DNA of 64,000 nucleotides from Streptomyces amritsarensis (GTDB taxonomy: Bacteria; Actinomycetota; Actinomycetes; Streptomycetales; Streptomycetaceae): assembly GCF_001953875.1 (NCBI RefSeq), contig NZ_MQUR01000028.1, positions 1 through 64,000 of the forward strand, written 5' to 3'. The notes under the pieces were generated by a model. The model did not search any database and was not told the DNA's origin. It was given only the letters and a program-made list of their open reading frames with translations. The position numbers and the translations under genes were made by a program. Below are positions 14,924 to 21,046 of this stretch, piece by piece (the first letter of the stretch is position 1; each line of letters starts with the position of its first letter).

Positions 14924-15537
14924 CCTCTCGCCCCTCCCTCGAAGCCCTCCGTCGGCTGCTCCGCCAGGAGCGCGACGACGCGTGGGCCGTGCGGATGTTC
15001 CGCCGGATCGTCCTCGGGATCGCCGGCGCCTACACCCTCTTCACGCTCGCCTCGGCCGGCAAGGGCGCGTTCGCCATGGTGTGCGGGCTGCTGTTCCTGG
15101 CCGTGGCCGTCTGGATGCTGCGCCGGCGCGGCCAGTTGCTGCTCGGGCTCGCCTCGACCGTCGTCACTGCCGCGATGACCGGCTACCTGGCGGCCGTGGG
15201 CGACATCGCGCGGGGATCTGCCAGTGGACTCCTCAGCGGCCAGGCGGTCTTGGGCTACTGGGCCCTCGGCGGTATGGCGCTCCTGGGTGCCTGGATGCTG
15301 AAACAGCCCCGGGGCCGCCGGGGCGTCACCGTCGTCCTGGCCGACGTACTGCTCATCTGCGCGTCCGGGGTGGGCATGCTGGCGCCGCTCTTCGGCGTCC
15401 CTCTCGGATTCATGTGTGTCGCGGGGGTTCTGACGCTCCGTAGCGGAACTTTCCGCTCCGTGAAGCGGTGCGAACGGGCGGTGAAGGGCCGGGAGGTTCG
15501 CAGGCTCCTGGCAGCCGCTGAAACGGATGGCCGGTGA
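14920..15537 (+). CDS. Polytopic membrane protein coupled to ARC2
   Basis: The protein has 205 aa with the ATG overlapping the ARC2 stop by 4 bases. A basic N-terminus (RRLLRQERDDAWAVRMFRR) precedes about six hydrophobic segments between residues 25 and 170 and a basic tail. No family is recognised. Tight coupling to a putative NAD-degrading effector suggests an immunity, export or anchoring role; membrane immunity proteins usually protect against pore-formers, so an export or regulatory role is at least as likely. No equivalent follows ARC1, where the third gene is the DUF4913 protein instead. Confidence 0.6.
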   Translation: MTSRPSLEALRRLLRQERDDAWAVRMFRRIVLGIAGAYTLFTLASAGKGAFAMVCGLLFLAVAVWMLRRRGQLLLGLASTVVTAAMTGYLAAVGDIARGSASGLLSGQAVLGYWALGGMALLGAWMLKQPRGRRGVTVVLADVLLICASGVGMLAPLFGVPLGFMCVAGVLTLRSGTFRSVKRCERAVKGREVRRLLAAAETDGR

Positions 15538-15652
15538 GGTGGGCTACCTTTGTGTAATAAATGATCAACAAGGTTCGTTCCGGCTTTGCCGCTGCCAATT
15601 CCCCTGTTCTAGAGTCCCCTTTGGTCACAGGAAACATCGGGGGACCTCTTTG

Positions 15653-17023
15653 ATGGCCAAGACGGCGCCGAGAACCCGGCCGGCAGCGACGCTGCCGGCC
15701 ACCACCACACTTCTGCCTTGCCAGCGGCGGCCCGACATATTCAAGGAGCCGCTCCTTGAGCATCCGCCCGCGGGTGTCCAGGAACTACCCTTCCGGACGC
15801 GCAGGAGTCAGGCCCTCACCCACGCGGCCCGGGAGCTCTGCTTCTCCTGTCCGCTGAGGGCGCAGTGCCTGCGGAACTACGTCGTCCGGTTCGATCCGGG
15901 CGGCTACGCCGCTGCCACCACCGAGCAGGAGCGGCGCTGGATCCGCATGTGGCTGCACATCGGTGACAGCCGGGGACGTCTGCCCGCCGCCGATTCCGCC
16001 TCCGGCGGGCTCGGTGAAGCAGTCGAAGCCGCAGCTGTACTCGACGCCTTCAGCGCCCTCCAGACGCACCGGGCGCGCCGGTCGTCCGGTGTCGGCCGGG
16101 GGCCGGTTCCCGCCCAGCGGCAGGGTCCGGCACAGCACTTCACAGCAGATCGACGACAGCGCGCCCACACAGACGAGGTTTCGACAATGGCGGCTCCGGC
16201 CCTGCCGGGGGAACGGATCACCTACTCGCTCGGTGATCCTGCCCTGGCCATACAGAAGACCGTGCTCGGTCCGCTGGCGCGCGCCACGCTCCTCATGCTC
16301 AAGGTCGCCGAGCAGCTGGCGGGGATGCTCGCGCTCACGCCGTCCGCTGCGGTGGAGCCCGAGTTCCTCGCCGCCCTGGGAAAGACCCGCCTGAGCCTGG
16401 AGTCCTGGCGCACGGCAGCCGGTGACGAGGCCGCCTACGAGATCGCGGACAGCGGCCTGACCGGTTCCGTGAGCATCGAGCTCGCGACCAGTGACCCTGT
16501 CGCCGCCATGCGGCAGGACATCTTCGAGCCCCTGCTGCGCCGCCTGGCGGACTCGCTGCACCGTGTCGAGTCCATCACGGCGGTACTCGTCCCCGCAGCC
16601 GGCACCGGGAACTCGGCCTCCGTCCCGCACGCCCCGAAGCTGGCGGCGGTACTGGAATCGGTGCGCGAGCTCGGCTCCCACCTGGAGCGCTACCAGCCCC
16701 TAGCCCTGCGCCAGGAGCACGGCGAGGGCCACGCGGGCATCCAGCGCGACGATCACCCGCACCACGCCGCGACGGGCGGGTCCGGATCCTGGAGCGTCCC
16801 CAGCCTGCGCCGCGCCGTGGAGACGGCAGTGTCCTCCTTCCCGGGCCACTTCACCGGTCGCGACGTGATCGGGGTGCTGCCCCCGGGTGCGTACCAGGAC
16901 GCGGGCAAGTCGGTCAGCAACGCCCTGTCCGCCATGGTCAAGTCGGGCCGACTGCTACGGGTCTCGCGCGGTACCTACACCGCGCACCCGCCGACCGTAG
17001 GCGAAGCCGTCCCGAACTCCTGA
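15653..17023 (+). CDS. WhiB-like regulator with long C-terminal winged-helix extension
   Basis: The frame is 456 codons from the ATG at 15653 (GGGGGA upstream). Residues 20-95 are a WhiB-like iron-sulfur domain: Cys23, Cys63, Cys66 and Cys72 (C-x39-C-x2-C-x5-C, an unusually wide first gap) then a GGYAAAT turn replacing the usual GVWGG. The canonical WhiB protein would end near residue 110. Residues 179-456 form a second unit with a helical domain and a C-terminal winged helix (SLRRAVETAVSSF ... SNALSAMVKSGRLLRVSRG). An internal ATG at 16187 with an ACGAGG site may start a separate protein; the stretch between, about residues 150-178, has poor codon bias. This may be one fusion protein or two genes whose stop was lost. 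It is a candidate regulator of the T4SS operons. Confidence 0.6.
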   Translation: MAKTAPRTRPAATLPATTTLLPCQRRPDIFKEPLLEHPPAGVQELPFRTRRSQALTHAARELCFSCPLRAQCLRNYVVRFDPGGYAAATTEQERRWIRMWLHIGDSRGRLPAADSASGGLGEAVEAAAVLDAFSALQTHRARRSSGVGRGPVPAQRQGPAQHFTADRRQRAHTDEVSTMAAPALPGERITYSLGDPALAIQKTVLGPLARATLLMLKVAEQLAGMLALTPSAAVEPEFLAALGKTRLSLESWRTAAGDEAAYEIADSGLTGSVSIELATSDPVAAMRQDIFEPLLRRLADSLHRVESITAVLVPAAGTGNSASVPHAPKLAAVLESVRELGSHLERYQPLALRQEHGEGHAGIQRDDHPHHAATGGSGSWSVPSLRRAVETAVSSFPGHFTGRDVIGVLPPGAYQDAGKSVSNALSAMVKSGRLLRVSRGTYTAHPPTVGEAVPNS

Positions 17024-17035
17024 AAGGCAGTTGCT

Positions 17036-17287
17036 GTGCAACCCACTCCTCCGGCCGCGGAAGTGCGCGTCTTCTCCTATCACGCGGGCCTGATCGACGG
17101 GGTCCCCGTGACGGCCCCGCCCTTCGGCACCATTCAGGACGTCGTCATCGGCATCCTCCAGCAGCGTGCCCAGCAGCTCGGCTTCCCGACCCCCGCAGTG
17201 ATCACCGACGACCGCTACGGCGGTGCGGTCCGCCTCCTGATCCATCCCGACGGCAGCACCGAAACCCTGCCCGAACCCGACCGCTGA
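17036..17287 (+). CDS. Small conserved-looking protein of unknown function
   Basis: The protein has 83 aa from GTG at 17036, preceded by GAAAGG and starting 13 bases after the WhiB-like gene, so probably in the same transcript. It is soluble, with a short alpha/beta pattern (VRVFSYHAG, VVIGILQQRAQQLGF, VRLLIHPDGSTETL). Codon use fits the host. I do not recognise it. It is followed by a hairpin terminator, so it is the last gene of the rightward accessory operon. Confidence 0.5.
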   Translation: MQPTPPAAEVRVFSYHAGLIDGVPVTAPPFGTIQDVVIGILQQRAQQLGFPTPAVITDDRYGGAVRLLIHPDGSTETLPEPDR

Positions 17288-17301
17288 CCCGCCGCGCTCG
17301 G

Positions 17302-17341
17302 CGGTGACCGGGTCACGCGTCACCCGTGACCGGGGTCACCG
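17302..17341 (+). terminator. Hairpin terminator at end of rightward accessory operon
   Basis: Arms around GGTGACCGGGTCAC and GTGACCGGGGTCACC pair with one bulge. The element starts 15 bases after the stop at 17287. There is no T-run, as usual in Streptomyces. Between this and 17640 I see no credible gene: short open frames at 17326-17589 and 17586-17780 have no ribosome binding site or homology that I recognise. Confidence 0.6.
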
Positions 17342-17640
17342 TGAGGAGTGGCTGGGGTGAGGCCGCCTCCGACCCCCATCCCGGCCATGCATGCCGCGAG
17401 GGTCTCGTCTCAACTGCGGTCCCGTTCCGGGGACAGTTTCATCGTGTAGCCGAACCGCTGCACAGCCGGGCCCTGGCGGCGCTCGATGAGAATCGGACTC
17501 TGGATGAACTCTTTGGGTCACCTGCTGCGGGACCTCTCTTCACGCTCACGCACGCTTTTCCGGACCGAAAGCCCAGACGCTCATCGTGACGATCACGAAC
17601 GTGCTGCCGAAGCACCTTGACGGCTGCTTGCTCGGCCGTG

Positions 17641-17662
17641 CGCCCCGGTGGTCACCGGGGCG
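17641..17662. terminator. Hairpin between convergent genes
   Basis: The sequence is a near-perfect palindrome: CGCCCCGGTG, two bases, CACCGGGGCG. It lies 11 bases beyond the 3' end of the leftward nuclease-ATL gene (ending 17673) and probably terminates it, and any read-through from the opposite side. Confidence 0.6.
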
Positions 17663-17672
17663 CAGGCCATAC

Positions 17673-19073
17673 TCAGCCGCCCGCCATGCCCCGAAGTTCA
17701 TGCAACGTGAGACGCGCCTCCTGGGCGGCGACGCCTCCTTCGAAGCGGACGCCCTCGGTCGCCAGGACGTCGGCGGGTGAGTCCGTGCGGGTGGGGTCGG
17801 TCCAGCGGAATCCGGGGCTGACGCGGCCCGCTGCGTTGAGGACCCGCCAGGCGTTGGGGCACTGGCCGCAGGTGGCCAAGTGGGTGCCGACCGGGACGGC
17901 GTGGCTGTTGACCACAGCCGCCACGTCCCCGTAGGTCGTCCACCGCCCGGCAGGGACAGCGTTCAGGAGGGCGTGCAGGCCCGTCCAGTCCTTGCTGGTG
18001 CCGTTGAGCTGCTTGGCTAGGCCCGCCAGGTGGGTGGCGGCCAGTGCTCTCCACTCGTCAGGGTCGACGGTGTCCGGGACGTGGGCGGTGTCGATGTCCC
18101 ACCAGGTGGTGCCCTGGATGCCGTCGGCCTTGCGGCCGGTCACGCTGGTGAAGATGTGGTTGGCCAGTCCGGTCGGCGTGTACGGCTTGCCGTCGGCCTG
18201 CCATGTAAGTGGCTTGGCGGTGTTGTTGCTCCACGTGACACTTGCTCGGCTGCGGTCCTCACCGACCCAGGCCAGGATGTCCTCGCGGATGCCTTCGGTC
18301 ACTCCGTGCCTCGGCGTCAGCCGGAGCAGGGCCCCATCCGGGAGCAGTCCGGCGCCGACGATGACGTGCACGGCGTTCTGGGCCCGCGAACGTTCCTCCA
18401 ACTTCTGGGCCGCGGCCTTGGCCTCGATTCTGGCCGGAGCGAGAGTGAACTCCTCCACTTCCGGGGTGGGATACACCTTGGTGAAGCCGGCGATGAGCTG
18501 GTCCTTCACCTTCCACAGGCCCACCTGGATGAGGTCGATGTCGAGGTTCATCTCCGACAGCCACACCACGGTGTGGGTGACCTGCTTGGGAAAGTCGGCA
18601 GCGATGATCACCTGCCTGGGACGCTGGAGCAGTTCAGGGCTCCAGTCCCCGTCCACGTGGTCGAGGAGGCGCTGGCGGCACGTGTCGAGTTCGAGGTTTT
18701 CGCCCCGCCCCTTCCGGAATTCGCGGTGCGCCTGGGCCAGCGTGTCGAGGTCGAACCGGGACACCAGGGCGGCGTAGGTGATCGCCTGGAGGTGGACGTC
18801 GCGGTCGGCGATGCCCCGTTTCAGCTCGACCACCACGAGGCGCCCGGTGGCATCCAGGCCCAGGACGTCCAAGCGGTCGCGCGCCGGCACCCCGTCCGTG
18901 TCGGCCCACCGATCGAACTCGGAGGTGATCACGAGCACCGATTCGCCGAGGACCTGAGGGTGCGCGATCACCCACTCCTGGAGGTGCTGCCGTTCGAGGA
19001 GGCCTTCCGTCGCCAGCGTGGTCGGTGAGACCGGCGTGGCCGAGTAGCCGTCGACGGTGAAGAGATGATCCAC
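17673..19073 (-). CDS. NucS/DUF91-type nuclease fused to alkyltransferase-like (ATL/MGMT) domain
   Basis: The protein has 466 aa. The GTG at 19073 follows AGGGGGA. Residues about 25-130 carry a PD-(D/E)xK nuclease core of the NucS/DUF91 kind: RDRLDVLGLD (D69), then VVVELKRG (E83, K85) and a following QAITYAALV helix. The middle region (200-350) is mixed and unassigned. Residues 365-440 resemble the DNA-binding domain of O6-alkylguanine transferases: LLNAVPAGRWTTYGDVAAVV helix-turn-helix entry, then NAWRVLNAAGRVSPGF where the PCHRV active site should be. The alkyl-acceptor Cys position is Ala408, so it should bind but not repair, like ATL proteins. It may sense damaged or modified DNA and nick it, or act in anti-invader defence. 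It stands alone between the T4SS set and tRNA-Pro. Confidence 0.65.
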   Translation of the reverse strand: MDHLFTVDGYSATPVSPTTLATEGLLERQHLQEWVIAHPQVLGESVLVITSEFDRWADTDGVPARDRLDVLGLDATGRLVVVELKRGIADRDVHLQAITYAALVSRFDLDTLAQAHREFRKGRGENLELDTCRQRLLDHVDGDWSPELLQRPRQVIIAADFPKQVTHTVVWLSEMNLDIDLIQVGLWKVKDQLIAGFTKVYPTPEVEEFTLAPARIEAKAAAQKLEERSRAQNAVHVIVGAGLLPDGALLRLTPRHGVTEGIREDILAWVGEDRSRASVTWSNNTAKPLTWQADGKPYTPTGLANHIFTSVTGRKADGIQGTTWWDIDTAHVPDTVDPDEWRALAATHLAGLAKQLNGTSKDWTGLHALLNAVPAGRWTTYGDVAAVVNSHAVPVGTHLATCGQCPNAWRVLNAAGRVSPGFRWTDPTRTDSPADVLATEGVRFEGGVAAQEARLTLHELRGMAGG

Positions 19074-19181
19074 GCTGTCCCCCTGCCCCGATGTGTAGGC
19101 CAGGCGCTCTCACGTCGGCCGCCCCGAGCCTACGTGCGGGTCGCTCCCCGGGTCAGTTCGTTGTGGTAGATCGCGGAAGGG

Positions 19182-19235
19182 CTTGGGAGCCGACGGGGAG
19201 CCACTTTCGAAGCCGGCTCCCCGTTGGCTCCCAAG
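19182..19235. terminator. Long hairpin between nuclease-ATL promoter region and tRNA-Pro
   Basis: Arms of 21 bases (19182-19202 and 19215-19235) pair with a single G-U position around a 12-base loop. It is in the intergenic stretch upstream of the nuclease-ATL gene and downstream of tRNA-Pro, so it could stop read-through from the tRNA into the accessory region. A protein-binding palindrome is an alternative. Confidence 0.5.
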
Positions 19236-19253
19236 GCAGGGGCAAACGCCAAA

Positions 19254-19288
19254 CAGGGGCCTGATCCACTGAGTGGATCAGGCCCCTG
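19254..19288 (-). terminator. Terminator of tRNA-Pro
   Basis: A perfect 16-base-pair hairpin (19254-19269 with 19273-19288, loop TGA) lies 17 bases past the 3' end of the leftward tRNA gene. Perfect pairing and placement make a transcription terminator the natural reading. Confidence 0.75.
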
Positions 19289-19305
19289 ACCTGGTCTTAC
19301 GAAGT

Positions 19306-19378
19306 CGGGGTGGCGGGATTTGAACCCACGACCTCTTCGTCCCGAACGAAGCGCGCTGCCAAGCTGCGCTACACCCCG
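19306..19378 (-). tRNA. tRNA-Pro (anticodon CGG)
   Basis: The 73-base cloverleaf can be folded by eye: 7-bp acceptor stem (CGGGGTG with CACCCCG), GCGC D-stem, CTTCG/CGAAG anticodon stem with loop TTCGGGA giving anticodon CGG (reads CCG), and a T-arm with TTCAAAT loop. The 3' CCA is not encoded. Its 3' end faces the accessory region at lower coordinates, the usual orientation for tRNA genes used as attachment sites. No second copy of the 3' end is visible within the window. Confidence 0.96.
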
Positions 19379-19478
19379 ATCGTCGCCCTGAAGTGTTGCT
19401 GTCCTGGCGACATCGATTACTTTAGCGGACCTCTCGCCGGAGACGAAATCCGGTTTTCGCGGAGCGGGCGGTGGGGCC

Positions 19479-20417
19479 CTACTCCTTCGGGGTCAGCGTC
19501 AGGAGCGTGGCCTCCGGCGGGCACGCGAAGCGGACCGGGGTGAAGCGGTTGGTGCCGCAGCCGGCCGAGACGTGCAGGTAGGAGCGGTGGCCCGCCGCCT
19601 CGTGCGTGGACAGCCCCTTCACCCGCTTGGTGTCCAGGTCGCAGTTGGTGACCAGAGCCCCGTAGAAGGGGATGCACAGCTGGCCGCCGTGGGTGTGGCC
19701 CGCGAGGATCAGCGGGTACCGGTCGGCGGTGAAGGATTCGAGGACCCGCAGGTACGGGGCGTGCACCACGGCCAGGGAGAAGTCCGCGTCCGCCTCCGGC
19801 CCGCCGGCGACGCATCCGTAGCGGTCCCGCTTGATGTGCGGGTCGTCGAGGCCGGTGAAGGCCAGCTCCAGCCCTTCCAGCTTCATCCGCGCCCGGGTGT
19901 TGGTGAGGTTGAGCCAGCCCGCGGCGTCGAAGGCGTCCCGCATCTCCTCCCACGGGTTGTGCACGGCGCCGACGACCGGCTTGTTGCCGTTCAGCCCGTG
20001 CCGGCCCTGGACCTTCTCGACCAGGTAGCGCCCCGGGTTGCGCAGCCGCGGCCCGTAGTAGTCGTTCGACCCGAAGACGTACACGCCGGGGAAGGACATC
20101 AGCGGGCCGAGGGCGTCGAGGACCTCGGGGACGCCCTCGGTGTCGGAGAGGTTGTCGCCGGTGTTGACGACGAGGTCGGGACGCAGGCCCGCCAGCGACT
20201 GCAGCCAGGCGCGCTTCTTGCGCTGCCCGCCGACCATGTGGATGTCCGAGACCTGGAGTACGCGCAGTGGGCGCATCCCCCGGGGAAGCACCGGCACCGT
20301 GACCCGGCGCAGCCGGAAGGACCGTGCCTCGAAACCGGCGGCGTAGGCCACACCTGCGGCCCCCACCGCAGCGATTCCGGCAGCCGCTTTCAGTGGTACT
20401 CCGTAACGCGCACGCAT
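19479..20417 (-). CDS. Membrane-anchored metallophosphoesterase
   Basis: The protein has 312 aa; the ATG at 20417 was chosen because the frame upstream is the shadow of the divergent gene. An N-terminal hydrophobic segment (about 8-28) is followed by a calcineurin-like phosphoesterase domain: VSDIHMV, NTGDNLSD, FGSNDYY (in place of GNHD) and LAGHTHGGQ supply the two-metal site. The Asn-Asp in the third motif with Ser before it is typical of the YkuE/SCO-type family. It is probably anchored with the domain outside or at the membrane; the substrate is unknown. It is divergent from the YqeY-like gene by 67 bases. The same gene follows ponA2 in mycobacteria as I recall. Confidence 0.85.
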   Translation of the reverse strand: MRARYGVPLKAAAGIAAVGAAGVAYAAGFEARSFRLRRVTVPVLPRGMRPLRVLQVSDIHMVGGQRKKRAWLQSLAGLRPDLVVNTGDNLSDTEGVPEVLDALGPLMSFPGVYVFGSNDYYGPRLRNPGRYLVEKVQGRHGLNGNKPVVGAVHNPWEEMRDAFDAAGWLNLTNTRARMKLEGLELAFTGLDDPHIKRDRYGCVAGGPEADADFSLAVVHAPYLRVLESFTADRYPLILAGHTHGGQLCIPFYGALVTNCDLDTKRVKGLSTHEAAGHRSYLHVSAGCGTNRFTPVRFACPPEATLLTLTPKE

Positions 20418-20484
20418 GGACCCATCGTCGCAGACCGGAAAACAGGTGAGCGCCACCGTCCCCGCACCTGGCACACTCACCTGC

Positions 20485-20946
20485 ATGACCACGCTCAAGG
20501 CCAAGCTCCAGGAAGACCTCACCACCGCCATCAAGGCGCGCGACGAGCTGCACTCGTCCACGCTGCGCCTGACCCTTGCCGCCATCACCAAGGAGGAGGT
20601 CGCGGGCAAGGAAGCCCGTGTGCTCTCCGACGAGGAAGTCCTCAAGGTGATCGCCAAGGAGGCGAAGAAGCGCCGCGAGGCCGCGGATGCCTTCGCGCAG
20701 GGTGGTCGTCCCGAGCAGGCCGCGCGGGAGAGCGCCGAGGGCGAGTTCCTGGACACCTACCTGCCCAAGCAGCTCTCCGACGAGGAGCTCGCCGGGATCG
20801 TGGCGGAGGCTGTGGAGGAGGCCCGGTCGGCGGGTGCCGAGGGGCCGCGGGCCATGGGCGCCGTCATGAAGATCGTGAACCCGAAGGTCTCGGGCCTGGC
20901 GGAGGGCGGGCGTGTCGCCGCCGCCGTGAAGAAGGCGCTCGCGTAA
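20485..20946 (+). CDS. GatB/YqeY domain protein
   Basis: The protein has 153 aa from the ATG at 20485. The sequence is an all-helical YqeY protein: LKAKLQEDLTTAIKARD at the start, STLRLTLAAIT, a Lys/Arg-rich middle helix, EFLDTYLPKQLSDEEL, and a C-terminal MGAVMKIVNPKV segment characteristic of the family (also the C-terminal tRNA-binding part of GatB). Free-standing YqeY may act on tRNA or amidotransferase complexes; its exact role is not settled. A strong terminator follows directly. Confidence 0.88.
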   Translation: MTTLKAKLQEDLTTAIKARDELHSSTLRLTLAAITKEEVAGKEARVLSDEEVLKVIAKEAKKRREAADAFAQGGRPEQAARESAEGEFLDTYLPKQLSDEELAGIVAEAVEEARSAGAEGPRAMGAVMKIVNPKVSGLAEGGRVAAAVKKALA

Positions 20947-20978
20947 CAGGCCGCGCGGCAGAGGTACGGGCAGACAGA

Positions 20979-21017
20979 GAGGGAGGGCCCCGGCCGTATC
21001 GGCCGGGGCCCTCCCTC
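20979..21017. terminator. Bidirectional terminator between YqeY and penicillin-binding protein genes
   Basis: A 17-bp perfect stem (20979-20995 with 21001-21017) closes a 5-base loop. It lies between the stops of two convergent genes, 33 and 30 bases from each, and should terminate both. Confidence 0.85.
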
Positions 21018-21046
21018 GTGTCGTGTCCGCGTACCGGCCGCGACGG

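Noticed and set aside
17326..17780. Two short forward open frames after the accessory operon
   Set aside because: No ribosome binding site, biased shadow-like composition, and they run across a terminator hairpin.
19182..19288. CRISPR-like or REP-type repeat array near tRNA-Pro
   Set aside because: Only two unrelated hairpins are present; there is no repeated unit.
20416..20484. Extended start for the YqeY gene and for the metallophosphoesterase
   Set aside because: Both frames can be extended across the divergent promoter region, but coding signal and family start positions support 20485 and 20417.
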